A DNA stretch of 64,000 nucleotides, taken from NCBI GenBank assembly GCA_016779485.1, contig JADHNN010000004.1:1-64000 (forward strand). The letters are read 5' to 3'. The notes under the pieces are model-generated. The model was not told the DNA's origin, did not search any database, and saw only the letters and a program-made list of their open reading frames with translations. This document shows positions 19,003 through 28,038 of the stretch, in pieces (the first letter of the stretch is position 1; every line of letters begins with the position of its first letter). This DNA is from Gammaproteobacteria bacterium. GTDB lineage: Bacteria > Pseudomonadota > Gammaproteobacteria > GCA-002705445 > GCA-002716945. The position numbers were made by a program, and so were the translations under genes.

Positions 19003-20370
19003 TTACATGAGAAAAGTTGCAATTCCCAGTAATGAAACAAAACCCACGACATCAGTTATCGTTGTTAAAATTACACCGCCAGCAAGCGCTGGATCAATAT
19101 CTAGTTTTTCAAGAATGAGAGGTAGACTTACACCGCTTATCGCGCCAACGATTAGATTAATCATCAATGCTGCGGCAATCACACCTCCTAAGAATATACT
19201 GTCAAACCACAAATAAACGATACCTGCTACAACAGTTGACCAAATAATTCCATTCAATAATCCAATAGCAGATTCTTTATAAACTAGTAATTTGGAGTTT
19301 GTTGCTCCAATTTGATCTAATGCTTGCGCTCTTATTACAAGAGCAAGACTTTGGCTGCCTGCTATGCCACCCATACTGGCAACGATAGGCATCAATATGG
19401 CTAATGCGACAATTTTTTCAATCGTTGCTTCAAAAATTCCAATAGCTGCTGCTGCTAAAAGCGCAGTGAGGAAGTTTGCTCCAAGCCATAACGTTCTTCT
19501 TTTAGTACTTTGTATTACTGGTGCAAATATATCATCGTCTTTTTTAAGGCCGGCCATATTTAAAACACTTTCATCAACCTCCTCTCTAATGACATCGACA
19601 ACATCATCAACGGTAATTCTTCCTAACAAGAAACCTTGTTTATCTACAACCGCAGCAGATACCAAATCCGCATTTTCAAATCGTCTTGAGACTTCATGCT
19701 CTCCTAAATCAGGATCGATAGGGTCATCATCTTTTTTCATGATTTGGAAAACATAGGTAGAGGGTTCAGACACTAATACATCTTTTAATGAAACAAATCC
19801 GTGATACATATTTATTCTGTCAGTTACAAATATTTTATCTGTTTGATCAGGCAAGCTTTTCATTCGTCTCAAATATTTTAGTAGAACATCAACAGTAACA
19901 TTACTCCTTGTAGTAATTGTGTCCGTGTTCATGAGCCCACCTGCAGTTCCATCTTCAAAAGATAAAACTTTTTGGAGTCTTTCCTGGTTTTGTTTGGTAA
20001 GACTCTTTATAGCTTTTTTGGTTAACCCTTTTGGAAGAGACTGAATAATATCTGCAAGATCATCAGTATCAAGCTTCTCTGCAATTTTAGCTAAGCCCTC
20101 AGTTCCATCTCGATCAATAAGTTCATCAATTAAATTTTCTCGAACTTCGTCATTAAGTTCGGCAAGTGTCTCACCTTTATTCTCATCAGTAACTAATGTC
20201 CATAAAAGATCCCTTCTGTTACGAGGTGTGCTTTCTATGACATCAGCTATCTCAGATGGATATAGAGAATTAAGAAGATTTTTTGCTTTGATAACTGCAC
20301 CGCTATCAAGAACTTCGGAAAGTTGATCAAGAGTGACAGTATTATCTTTATTAATGCTTTCTGCAGGCAT
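19003..20370 (-). CDS. mgtE: Magnesium transporter MgtE
   Basis: The 455-aa protein has the MgtE layout: an N-terminal MgtE_N helical domain (to about residue 125), a CBS pair (MNTDTITTRSNVTVDVLL to about 255) and five transmembrane helices at the C-terminus. Pore-region motifs are GIAGSQSLALVIRA, GAISGVSLPLILEKLDIDPALAGGVILTTITDVVGF. It is an inner-membrane Mg2+ channel gated by cytoplasmic Mg2+. It appears monocistronic, with about 175 bp upstream that hold a Shine-Dalgarno AGAGGTCAG but no riboswitch I can recognise. Confidence 0.95.
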   Translation of the reverse strand: MPAESINKDNTVTLDQLSEVLDSGAVIKAKNLLNSLYPSEIADVIESTPRNRRDLLWTLVTDENKGETLAELNDEVRENLIDELIDRDGTEGLAKIAEKLDTDDLADIIQSLPKGLTKKAIKSLTKQNQERLQKVLSFEDGTAGGLMNTDTITTRSNVTVDVLLKYLRRMKSLPDQTDKIFVTDRINMYHGFVSLKDVLVSEPSTYVFQIMKKDDDPIDPDLGEHEVSRRFENADLVSAAVVDKQGFLLGRITVDDVVDVIREEVDESVLNMAGLKKDDDIFAPVIQSTKRRTLWLGANFLTALLAAAAIGIFEATIEKIVALAILMPIVASMGGIAGSQSLALVIRAQALDQIGATNSKLLVYKESAIGLLNGIIWSTVVAGIVYLWFDSIFLGGVIAAALMINLIVGAISGVSLPLILEKLDIDPALAGGVILTTITDVVGFVSLLGIATFLM

Positions 20371-20492
20371 TGGTCTGACCTCTCTTGATTTTATTTATTT
20401 TTTACATATTCCTGAGGTAAAGATAACACAAAAGACCCTAATTTGGTAAGTAAGGTCTGTATATATATATGATTTAGATGAAAAATCTTAAA

Positions 20493-20518
20493 AAGCAATA
20501 ACCAACTGATTATTGCTT
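20493..20518 (-). terminator. Rho-independent terminator after the small secreted-protein gene
   Basis: AAGCAATAA and TTATTGCTT form a perfect 9-bp stem with an 8-nt loop. Read on the minus strand, the stem is followed by TTTTTAAGATTTTT. It lies 28 bp past the stop of the 122-aa gene, so it should end that transcript before mgtE. Confidence 0.8.
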
Positions 20519-20545
20519 ATATAATTTAGCTGTGTGTTTTATTTA

Positions 20546-20914
20546 CTAAAATTCCCATTTAGTCTTAATTTCAATCTTGTGTGAATTTTTAGCATTATGA
20601 TTCTCTAGCCCTTCCCACTTTCCTTTCCAAGAAAATGCATCTGTAATTTTTTTGCTGAACCCAAACTCATATGATTTACCAGCAACTCCATCTAAGATAT
20701 CTTTTCCATGACTAACAGATTCTGCTGCACCAATTTCACCATATAGCTTTAAGCCACCTTCTGTTTTCCAAGAATGTCCAAATCTTATATGATTGATAGT
20801 ACTGCTGTAATCTGTGTCTTTCATTTTAAATTCATGTTTAGACATCAAATATGGACCTGCGTGTATATTATTTGAAATTATAAAAAATAAAGACAGTATT
20901 AATATTTTTTTCAT
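20546..20914 (-). CDS. Small secreted protein, possibly outer-membrane beta-barrel-like
   Basis: I do not recognise a family. From the ATG at 20914 the product is 122 aa, with a clear signal peptide (MKKILILSLFFIISNNIHA) likely cleaved before GPYLMSKHEF. The mature part is about 100 residues of alternating polar and aromatic residues (RFGHSWKTEGGLKLYGEIG, KTKWEF at the end), and a terminal Phe is typical of beta-barrels, though the length allows only a few strands. I chose this start over 20971 for its GGGAGAAA Shine-Dalgarno and signal peptide. It has its own terminator. Confidence 0.65.
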   Translation of the reverse strand: MKKILILSLFFIISNNIHAGPYLMSKHEFKMKDTDYSSTINHIRFGHSWKTEGGLKLYGEIGAAESVSHGKDILDGVAGKSYEFGFSKKITDAFSWKGKWEGLENHNAKNSHKIEIKTKWEF

Positions 20915-21020
20915 TAGTTTCTCCCTGTGTTTAAGTATTATGAGTTTTAGAAGAATACTGTTAGCGAACAATTATGCAAGTATAGTTTTCTTCTTAAATT
21001 TTTGCCCAAGATAACATAGA

Positions 21021-21043
21021 GGGGCTACTTTGGAAATAGCCCC
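21021..21043. other. Strong GC-rich hairpin in the intergenic region
   Basis: GGGGCTA and TAGCCCC form a perfect 7-bp stem around a 9-nt loop in an otherwise AT-rich gap. No T-run follows on either strand. It could be part of a transcript end, a processing site or a small RNA; I cannot tell which. Confidence 0.5.
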
Positions 21044-21081
21044 CAGGGTATATATATAAATGAAAAGTTTATAGTGAGATA

Positions 21082-21140
21082 AGAGACTAGTTTTAAATTA
21101 GGTTGGTGTTAACGTCAAACTAATAGGGAAACTAGCCTCT
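21082..21140. other. Long nested inverted repeat downstream of the porin gene
   Basis: AGAGACTAGTTT pairs with AAACTAGCCTCT (one mismatch), enclosing a second imperfect palindrome, TTAGGTTGGTGTTAACG followed by TCAAACTAA. It begins about 20 bp past the porin stop. It may stabilise the 3' end of the porin mRNA or act as a terminator, but no T-run follows on the minus strand. Confidence 0.5.
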
Positions 21141-21161
21141 ACTATCCAATCTCAAAGAGGA

Positions 21162-22265
21162 TTAGAAGTCATGTCTTAGTCCAAAAATATATGTTCGATA
21201 ATCAGCATCTCCTGCAGCTGACTCACCATCATAATCTGAATAACCAGCATAGAACCTACTTGTTTTAGATAACTTATATTGCATGCCTAAGCTGTATGCA
21301 TCGCCGCCAGCATTTGCAATTGTGTCATGCTCTGAATCAGATATTGTATACATTAATTTCATAGGTCCCGTTGAATATGTAATCCCATACCAATCGACTT
21401 CACCATTACCTGTTGTCTTAAACATGCTTGTATCAAGTTCAACATCTTCATGCATGTACCATACCTTTACTTTCTGCTTGTCACCAAGTTTTGTATTGTA
21501 TGTAAGTGTGTATTTTTTATTAGCTTCATCAGCTCCTTGATCATGGTTATATGCGTAGACAACTTCAAAACCTTTTATTAAGAAGTTTTTGTATTCAATA
21601 CCGTAACCATAATCTCCTTTGTCACCTCCTGTGTGTTCGAAAGTATCACCATCATGATCGGTTACACCCTTAATTGCAGCAAATTTAAGATCACCCATTT
21701 TTAGTTCATAGTAAGCTGAACCTCTCCAATAACCAGAGTGAGACATTTCACCTGCAGATATACCATTGGTATCTCTCATTTGAGCAAGTGTGTCATGCAA
21801 GATGTCATGTTTTGCCATAAATTTGTATGGCGATTCCATAGAGCCAAATTTAAATTGACCATATGGAGTTAACATTCCTAACCAGCCTTGTTTTAAGGTA
21901 AATGCATTAGACTTTTCGCTGCTACTTTCTTTCAAGCCAGAGGCATCACCATCACCAAGATCGATTGCCCATTCAACTTTATAGTTAACTGCATAGCCAT
22001 TACCTATTGAAGATTTTCCTTTAATACCAACTCGGGCCATACCCTCGTCATCCATAATTGCAGTTTGTGCATTTCCGCCTGATGTTTTTTCATTGCTGTA
22101 CTGAGTCCAAAGACGTCCATAAACCTTTGCACTAGAACCTTTTTTACCCTGTGCCGCCACAGCTTCATTTGATTTAATGACAGGATTTGTAACATACCCG
22201 CCTGTAAAACCAACTAAAGGAACTGCTACTAACGCAAGAACAAGATATTTATGTAATTGTTTCAT
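21162..22265 (-). CDS. Outer-membrane porin, probably phosphate-starvation induced
   Basis: From the ATG at 22265 (Shine-Dalgarno AGAGGA) the precursor is 367 aa with a signal peptide (MKQLHKYLVLALVAVPLVGF). The barrel shows KVYGRLWTQYSNE, GMARVGIKGKSSIGNGYAVNYKVEWA, a GWLGMLTPYGQFKFGSMESPY segment with the L3-like constriction, and a terminal LRHDF. This is the Gram-negative general porin pattern. A Pho box 116 bp upstream, matching that before pstS, suggests PhoB induction and a role in phosphate entry like PhoE. Ion preference cannot be read from sequence. Confidence 0.85.
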   Translation of the reverse strand: MKQLHKYLVLALVAVPLVGFTGGYVTNPVIKSNEAVAAQGKKGSSAKVYGRLWTQYSNEKTSGGNAQTAIMDDEGMARVGIKGKSSIGNGYAVNYKVEWAIDLGDGDASGLKESSSEKSNAFTLKQGWLGMLTPYGQFKFGSMESPYKFMAKHDILHDTLAQMRDTNGISAGEMSHSGYWRGSAYYELKMGDLKFAAIKGVTDHDGDTFEHTGGDKGDYGYGIEYKNFLIKGFEVVYAYNHDQGADEANKKYTLTYNTKLGDKQKVKVWYMHEDVELDTSMFKTTGNGEVDWYGITYSTGPMKLMYTISDSEHDTIANAGGDAYSLGMQYKLSKTSRFYAGYSDYDGESAAGDADYRTYIFGLRHDF

Positions 22266-22380
22266 TATTTCCTCTTTGTTTAATAACGTTAAATTTTTCC
22301 TTAAGTAAGGATTAGACAAATGATATAAAACTAAAGTGAAAAGTTTTAATAAATGTATGTGAAAGATTTATATATGAAAT

Positions 22381-22398
22381 ATGACAGAATTATGAATT
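22381..22398 (-). promoter_or_regulatory. Pho box upstream of the porin gene
   Basis: On the minus strand this reads AATTCAT-AATT-CTGTCAT, two 7-bp PhoB half-sites with an 11-bp period and one half-site perfect. It shares the core ATTCATAA(A/T)TCTGTCATA with the pstS site at 32480. It lies just past the arsC stop. A TATA-like -10 (CATATATAAAT) follows about 10 bp downstream, the usual PhoB promoter geometry. Confidence 0.75.
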
Positions 22399-22401
22399 AT
22401 G

Positions 22402-22842
22402 TTAGGTAACATTTTTTTTTAATATAGCGTTTAACCTTATGCCTATATCTTGATAAATTTCGAGTAATTTTTGTTTTCTCTCATTAAAGTCTACGATATC
22501 TGCAGGGTCTGAATAACTCCAGTGAAGATTATTCAAACAGTTTGTATAGAGAGGGCATGCGTCTTTAGCGTTATCACAAACTGTAATTGCATAATCAAAT
22601 TTATTGTTATTGCTCTCACGAAAAATATTAATGCTTTTAGATTTAAGCCTATTTATTGGATACCCCAACTCTTTTGCAATTTCTAAAGCTGCAGGATTAA
22701 TTATACCTGTAGGGCTGGAGCCTGCAGAAAAACCTATGAAATATTCATTGGTCAGAAGATTAGCAGCCATTTCTCCCATAATAGAGCGTGCAGAGTTACC
22801 AGTGCAGATAAATAAAACACTATGTTGTTTGGTATAGCTCAT
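22402..22842 (-). CDS. arsC: Arsenate reductase ArsC, thioredoxin-coupled low-MW phosphatase family
   Basis: The 146-aa protein has the low-molecular-weight phosphatase P-loop (ICTGNSARS, nucleophile Cys13) and the pair Cys89/Cys96 in VCDNAKDACP, seven residues apart as in the pI258-type ArsC Cys82/Cys89 relay. HWSYSDPAD matches the conserved HW-x-DP segment. It would reduce arsenate to arsenite with thioredoxin. It overlaps ppx by 23 nt and is last in the phosphate operon. A plain protein-tyrosine phosphatase is less likely because of the relay cysteines. Confidence 0.85.
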   Translation of the reverse strand: MSYTKQHSVLFICTGNSARSIMGEMAANLLTNEYFIGFSAGSSPTGIINPAALEIAKELGYPINRLKSKSINIFRESNNNKFDYAITVCDNAKDACPLYTNCLNNLHWSYSDPADIVDFNERKQKLLEIYQDIGIRLNAILKKNVT

Positions 22843-23731
22843 CTATTACACCTTCTCTTATCCCGCCATTAGATTTATAAATATCAGATATATTGATTGT
22901 ATTAATTATACAATTAAGAATAACTAGGCTAGCTGGTAGAACGTTCATCCGATAGGAATCAATATAATTTTTTAATTCACTATTTTTTGATTGTATTTTT
23001 TTTGGATTATTCATTAGATCTAGAAAGTTTTCTTTAATTACAGCGCCTTTTGGTTTTTGTAATATTTGACAAGCGCGATAGGCTGTTTTAAATGATCCTG
23101 ATGTCCCATAGACCGCTTTATTATTTTTAAATGAAAGTTCAGAGACATTTTCTTTAGCCAAATGACTCTTAATGTAATCATTCGCTTCATTATATGGAAA
23201 AGTATTATAGCCTGAGTACATCTTTGTCAATGATGCACTTCCAATTTGGAGACTTATAATTTTAGATATTTTATTTGCACTAACTTTTATAATTTCTGTA
23301 CTTGATCCTCCAATATCTAAAATAAAATATTTTTTTTCTTTCAAATGATTGGTGGATGAAACACCCCTAAACGCTAGATACCCCTCTTCATCAGGACTGA
23401 TGACATTAATTTGATGTCCTAAAATATTTTCAACATTTTTTACAAAAGATTGATCCTTTATGTTTCTAAAAGAATTAGTGGCAATAATTCTAAAGGTATC
23501 AGGTTTCTGATTATCGATGATCTCCTTAAATTTACTGAAAAGTTGGAAGAATTTTTTTTCTTTGTATTTATTAATATGTCCCTTGAGGGTAGTTGAGGCG
23601 ATAATATCTATATATTCCTTATATTTGAATACACTTTTGACTTCATTTTTCTTAAATGTAACAAATTTAATATTAAATGTGTTTGAACCCAAATCAAGCA
23701 CGCCTACTTTCTTTTCTAATCTTTCAGTCAA
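22820..23731 (-). CDS. ppx: Exopolyphosphatase, Ppx/GppA family
   Basis: The 303-aa protein has the ASKHA ATPase-type motifs of Ppx/GppA: VGVLDLGSNTFNIKFV at residues 9-24, ATNSFR near 85, the catalytic region SPDEEGYLAFRGV and DIGGSSTEII near 140. It stops after the two ribonuclease-H-like domains and lacks the C-terminal HD-like domain of E. coli Ppx (513 aa); short forms are common. It would release phosphate from polyphosphate or act on pppGpp. Overlaps with ppk1 (8 nt) and arsC (23 nt) mark it as an operon member. Confidence 0.88.
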   Translation of the reverse strand: MTERLEKKVGVLDLGSNTFNIKFVTFKKNEVKSVFKYKEYIDIIASTTLKGHINKYKEKKFFQLFSKFKEIIDNQKPDTFRIIATNSFRNIKDQSFVKNVENILGHQINVISPDEEGYLAFRGVSSTNHLKEKKYFILDIGGSSTEIIKVSANKISKIISLQIGSASLTKMYSGYNTFPYNEANDYIKSHLAKENVSELSFKNNKAVYGTSGSFKTAYRACQILQKPKGAVIKENFLDLMNNPKKIQSKNSELKNYIDSYRMNVLPASLVILNCIINTINISDIYKSNGGIREGVIDELYQTT

Positions 23732-25811
23732 CTAACTCTCCATGTATTTTGCATAGCATATGTTGTGAGTGTTTCTTTTTATTTCCTTTTAATGGCAGTT
23801 TTTTAATGTATTTTCCAGATGAATCAAGCTTCCATAGCTTAAAATTATCATTTCTTTGAAGTTCAAATGCTTCAAAAATGATGCGGTCCATTTTTTCTTG
23901 TTCTAAAATTGGGAAAAAAATCTCTATTCTATTGTGAATATTTCTAGTCATCCAATCTGCGCTTGATAAATAAAGTTTAGGTCTATTTTTATTACAAAAA
24001 AATAACACTCGTGAATGTTCTAAAAATCTTCCGATAGTTGAGTATACTTTAATATTTTCAGACAAACCAGAAATGCCAGGTTTTAATATACATTCTCCTC
24101 TCACGTAGAGTTCGATTTTTACACCTACCTGAGATGCCTCATAGAGTTTATTGATAATTTTCCTTTCCGTGAGCTGATTCATCTTTATTTTTATGTAAGC
24201 ATCATGTTTATTTTTTTTATTTTCTATTTCATTTGATATTAATTTTATAACTTTCTTGCTACTGTCAATTGGTGATAAAAATAGATGATTATATTTGACA
24301 TCTTTGTTTGAACCCGTCAACTGAAGGAAAAATTTGTTTACATCAGCAGCAATTTCTTTATTGGCAGATATTAAACTGAAGTCAGTATATAATTTAGCTG
24401 TGTTTTCATGATAATTGCCCGTTCCTAAATGAAAGTAATTAACAAGAGTCCCATTCTCCTTTCTAACTATTAATAGTGCTTTTGCATGAGTTTTAAATTT
24501 TTTAAGTCCATAAGTTACTTGAACGCCTGCATCTTCAAGTTTTTTGGCTATTTTAATATTTGTTTCTTCACTAAATTTTGCTCTCAGCTCTATAACGACA
24601 GTGACAGCTATATCTTTTTTTGCAGCTTTCACAAGAGCATTAATAATCTTGGATTTAATCGTCGTTCTATATAATGTCTGTTTTATAGCGATAGTATTTT
24701 TATCTTTGACAGCTGCCTTGATGAAATCATTAATATGATTGAAGTCATTGAATGGGTGATGTAACAAGATATCTTGATCCTTGATGTTATTGAAATAATC
24801 TTTATTATTTTTGAAACTAGATATGACAGGCTTTGGTTTATAAATCGGAAATTTAAGATTTTTTTTGTCAATATCCTCATAGATAGAATAGAAACGAGAT
24901 AAATTGACTGGTCCATTAATTTTATAAATATCTAAGTCACTTAAGGAATATTGGTTTTTAAGAAATTTTAGAATATCATTAGGACAATCTTTAACTACCT
25001 CAAGTCTTACAGCTTCACTATACTTTCTATCAGGCAACAGTCTAGTGAGAGACTTCTTAATATCATTTAAATCTTCATCATCAAAAACCAAGTTACTATT
25101 CATTGTTACTCTGAATTGATGGCAGCCTCTAACTTTTAAGCCCGGGAAAAGTTTATCTATGTTTTCATGGATTATTGAAGAGAGAAACATATAACAATCT
25201 TTATTATACGATATCTTTTTTGGTAGCTGTATGTATCTTGATAAAATTCTTGGCGCCGGGACAACGGCTAGTTTGGGACTGTTGCCAAAATCATCAGTTC
25301 CTTTAAGTTTAATCATAAAATTTAAACTTTTATTTTGTATTTTTGGAAAAGGATGACTACCAACAATTTCTGGAGAATCTCCCTCAAGAATCATTGGATT
25401 AATTATAGGTAAAATATGTTCATCAAAATATTTATTTGCCCACTCTCTTTGATTAGAATTAAGCTCTCTCCGTCTTAAAAAAATGATATTTTTTGTCCTT
25501 AGTGCTCTAAATACACTTTTTTGAAGAAGATCATATTGTAGTGTAATAACAGAATTTACTTTACGCCTAACATCTTTAAAAAGCTTAAGGTTACTCTGAT
25601 CTGAAGCAGTTAAAAGACCATCAGAATATTTCAATTTCTTTCTAATAAAAGCTACTTTTATTTCAAAAAATTCGTCTAAATTACTATCTGCAATACACAA
25701 ATATTTCAGTCTTTCTAGAATAGGCACTGATTTATCAGATGCTTGTAATACTACTCTCTTGTTGAACTCCAATAGACTGAGTTCTCTTATAAAGAAATTA
25801 TTATCGGACAT
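23724..25811 (-). CDS. ppk1: Polyphosphate kinase 1
   Basis: Ppk1 reversibly makes polyphosphate from ATP. The 695-aa length is typical. N-domain motifs are RELSLLEFNKRVL-like at residue 8 and DSNLDEFFEIKVAF. The catalytic half shows LLHHPFNDFN, IKQTLYRT, KTHAKALLIVR with the phosphorylated His, HLGTGNYHENTAKLYTDFSL, GECILKPGISGLSENI and SADWMTRNIHNRIE. It is cytoplasmic or membrane-associated. It lies 12 bp downstream of phoB in the phosphate operon, with ppx overlapping its end. Confidence 0.96.
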   Translation of the reverse strand: MSDNNFFIRELSLLEFNKRVVLQASDKSVPILERLKYLCIADSNLDEFFEIKVAFIRKKLKYSDGLLTASDQSNLKLFKDVRRKVNSVITLQYDLLQKSVFRALRTKNIIFLRRRELNSNQREWANKYFDEHILPIINPMILEGDSPEIVGSHPFPKIQNKSLNFMIKLKGTDDFGNSPKLAVVPAPRILSRYIQLPKKISYNKDCYMFLSSIIHENIDKLFPGLKVRGCHQFRVTMNSNLVFDDEDLNDIKKSLTRLLPDRKYSEAVRLEVVKDCPNDILKFLKNQYSLSDLDIYKINGPVNLSRFYSIYEDIDKKNLKFPIYKPKPVISSFKNNKDYFNNIKDQDILLHHPFNDFNHINDFIKAAVKDKNTIAIKQTLYRTTIKSKIINALVKAAKKDIAVTVVIELRAKFSEETNIKIAKKLEDAGVQVTYGLKKFKTHAKALLIVRKENGTLVNYFHLGTGNYHENTAKLYTDFSLISANKEIAADVNKFFLQLTGSNKDVKYNHLFLSPIDSSKKVIKLISNEIENKKNKHDAYIKIKMNQLTERKIINKLYEASQVGVKIELYVRGECILKPGISGLSENIKVYSTIGRFLEHSRVLFFCNKNRPKLYLSSADWMTRNIHNRIEIFFPILEQEKMDRIIFEAFELQRNDNFKLWKLDSSGKYIKKLPLKGNKKKHSQHMLCKIHGELVD

Positions 25812-25823
25812 AGTGAAGATTGA

Positions 25824-26510
25824 TTATGATTGAGAATCTAAACTGTAGCCGGATGAGCGTATTGTCCTTATTACTTTGCATTCTTCGGTATTACTGAGTG
25901 CCTTTCTGAGACGCCTTATATGAACATCAATAGTTCTATCCGTCACATAAACATTCGTTCCCCATACTGAATCTAAGATTTGCTGGCGAGAATAGACCCT
26001 TCCTGGGTGCCTCATCAAAAACTCTAATATACGATATTCTCTCGGTCCTAATTTTGCCTCTTCATCGCAACAGTAAACTCGATGAGTTCCGGTATCCATT
26101 TTTATGTTGCCATATGATAGAACTGCATCTTGAGAACTGTCTATACTTCTTCTCAGAAGCGCTTTTATTCTAGCTATTAACTCTGCAGGACTAAATGGTT
26201 TGGTTAAATAGTCATCACAACCCATATCAAAACCAGATAACAGATCTTGCTCTTCTCCTTTGGCTGTAAGCATTATTATAGGTGTACTTTTTAAATCTTT
26301 ATGACTCCTAACAAACTTACATACTTCTGTGCCAGATATATCTGGTAGCATCCAATCTAGTATTATTAAGTCTGGTTTTGATTTTTGAAGTTTGATCATC
26401 CCATCATATCCATTTGGAGAATGTTGAAATTTATAACCTGCCGATTGAATATTGTATTCTAAAAGTGATACCAACGCTTCTTCATCTTCAATAGAAAATA
26501 TAGTTGTCAT
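25824..26510 (-). CDS. phoB: Phosphate regulon response regulator PhoB
   Basis: The 228-aa OmpR-family regulator has a receiver domain with acidic residues near the N-terminus (IEDEEAL), the phospho-acceptor Asp in LIILDWMLPDISG and Lys in LTKPFSPAEL. A winged-helix DNA-binding domain follows (GPREYRILEFLMRHPGRVYSRQQILDSVWG, RTIDVHIRRLRKAL). It would bind the Pho boxes before pstS and the porin. It overlaps phoU by 4 nt. Its partner phoR is not adjacent but lies at the other end of the cluster. Confidence 0.96.
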   Translation of the reverse strand: MTTIFSIEDEEALVSLLEYNIQSAGYKFQHSPNGYDGMIKLQKSKPDLIILDWMLPDISGTEVCKFVRSHKDLKSTPIIMLTAKGEEQDLLSGFDMGCDDYLTKPFSPAELIARIKALLRRSIDSSQDAVLSYGNIKMDTGTHRVYCCDEEAKLGPREYRILEFLMRHPGRVYSRQQILDSVWGTNVYVTDRTIDVHIRRLRKALSNTEECKVIRTIRSSGYSLDSQS

Positions 26511-27235
26511 TTATTAGAATCCTCGAGTGCATCTTCTAGATTATTTTCTTTACTGTCAGGTTTAAGGTCTATATGTTCACCAGTGACTATGAAATGGATT
26601 TCCTCAGCAATATTACCAATGTGATCTCCCGCTCTTTCCAGTGTTTTTATTGCAAACAATAACTTTGTATATGTAAGCAATCTAAGTTTAGAGACTTTAC
26701 CTTTTATAACGTCAACAATCTCCTCATAGATTACATTGTAGTTATTATCTATCTCAAGATCATTTTTCAAAACTTCTTGTGCTTTTTTAATGTCTTTCGA
26801 GACATAAGCGTCTATTACTTTTTTAAGTTGGACTTGAACTAGATTGAGAAGTCTTAAAATATCATTTTTTATATGAGTCTCTGGAATTTCTTCAAGTGAC
26901 GCAACTCTCATGGCTATGTTTTTTGCATAATCACCGAGTCTTTCTAAATCAGTAGAGATTCTCAAAGAGGTCAGGATATCTCGCAGATCAACAGCAACAG
27001 GCGACCTTAGAGTAATTAGTGTGATAACAGCATCTCTAATCTCTGCGTCATAATTATCAAGCTTAGGTTCATTTTCTAGTATATCCTCAGTCGTTGATGG
27101 AGAACCTGTATCGACAACGTGATAGAGCAATTTATATTGCTCTTCAACCAATGTCGCCATCTTTGTAGTTAGATGGATAACGTTAGATATCTCTTCGTCA
27201 AATGATTTAACTATGTGTTCTCTATAATCAGTCAT
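26507..27235 (-). CDS. phoU: Phosphate transport system regulator PhoU
   Basis: The 242-aa protein consists of two PhoU three-helix repeats. Signature segments are RDILTSLRISTDLERLGDYAKNIA in the first repeat and FAIKTLERAGDHIGNIAEEIHF in the second; their acidic and Arg residues bind metal clusters in the family. PhoU links PstB to PhoR and keeps signalling off when phosphate is sufficient. It sits between pstB and phoB, in the usual operon order. Confidence 0.96.
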   Translation of the reverse strand: MTDYREHIVKSFDEEISNVIHLTTKMATLVEEQYKLLYHVVDTGSPSTTEDILENEPKLDNYDAEIRDAVITLITLRSPVAVDLRDILTSLRISTDLERLGDYAKNIAMRVASLEEIPETHIKNDILRLLNLVQVQLKKVIDAYVSKDIKKAQEVLKNDLEIDNNYNVIYEEIVDVIKGKVSKLRLLTYTKLLFAIKTLERAGDHIGNIAEEIHFIVTGEHIDLKPDSKENNLEDALEDSNK

Positions 27236-27267
27236 AATATTTATTATATATTAAATTTTTTATCATA

Positions 27268-28032
27268 TTACCCAATTCTGCCTGTAATATAATCCTGAGT
27301 TTTTTCATGCTGAGGATTTGAAAAAATAGTTTTAGTTAATCCTGTTTCTACTAATTCGCCCATATGCATATAAGCAGTCCTGTCTGAAACTCTTGCTGCT
27401 TGTTGCATAGAGTGGGTAACAATCACTATTGTGTATTGCTGTTTTAGCTCTGCTATTAGGTCTTCTATTTTAGCAGTAGCAATTGGATCCAATGCAGAAC
27501 AAGGCTCATCCATCAAAAGTATCTCAGGATTAATAGCTAACGCACGAGCAATGCATAATCTTTGCTGTTGGCCACCTGATAGGCTTGTCCCAGGCTCGAA
27601 TAATCTATCTTTAACTTCCTCGTACAATCCCGATTTAGATAAACTTTGAATGACAACATTATCCAGTTGTTCTTTTGATTTTGTCATACCATGTAGTTTT
27701 GGGCCAAATGCAACGTTGTCATATATTGATTTAGGGAATGGATTGGGCTTTTGAAAAACCATGCCTACTTTCATTCTTAAGAGCACAGGATCTTGTGAAG
27801 CTTCATTTATATCTTGAGAGTCTAATAAAATCTGTCCACGTATTTTACAAATCTCAACTAGATCGTTCATTCTATTAATACATTTTAATAATGTAGACTT
27901 CCCACAACCTGATGGACCAATGAGTGAAGTGACCTCTTTTTCCATTATATTTAGATTAACATTAAATAAAGCCTGCTTGTCACCATAGTGAACGTCTAAA
28001 TTTTTAATTGATAATTTTAATTTTTCAGTCAT
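27268..28032 (-). CDS. pstB: Phosphate ABC transporter ATP-binding protein PstB
   Basis: The 254-aa ATPase has Walker [10 protein letters not shown] near residue 37, the PstB-typical CINRMNDL and [18 protein letters not shown], signature [15 protein letters not shown] and Walker [16 protein letters not shown], then the switch His in [16 protein letters not shown]. It powers the PstSCAB high-affinity phosphate importer. A 6-bp gap separates it from pstA and 32 bp from phoU. Confidence 0.97.
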   Translation of the reverse strand: MTEKLKLSIKNLDVHYGDKQALFNVNLNIMEKEVTSLIGPSGCGKSTLLKCINRMNDLVEICKIRGQILLDSQDINEASQDPVLLRMKVGMVFQKPNPFPKSIYDNVAFGPKLHGMTKSKEQLDNVVIQSLSKSGLYEEVKDRLFEPGTSLSGGQQQRLCIARALAINPEILLMDEPCSALDPIATAKIEDLIAELKQQYTIVIVTHSMQQAARVSDRTAYMHMGELVETGLTKTIFSNPQHEKTQDYITGRIG

Positions 28033-28038
28033 ATATTT

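Noticed and set aside
20371-20492. Possible Mg2+-sensing leader before mgtE
   Set aside because: I see only short imperfect pairings (AGACC/GGTCT) and no known riboswitch core.
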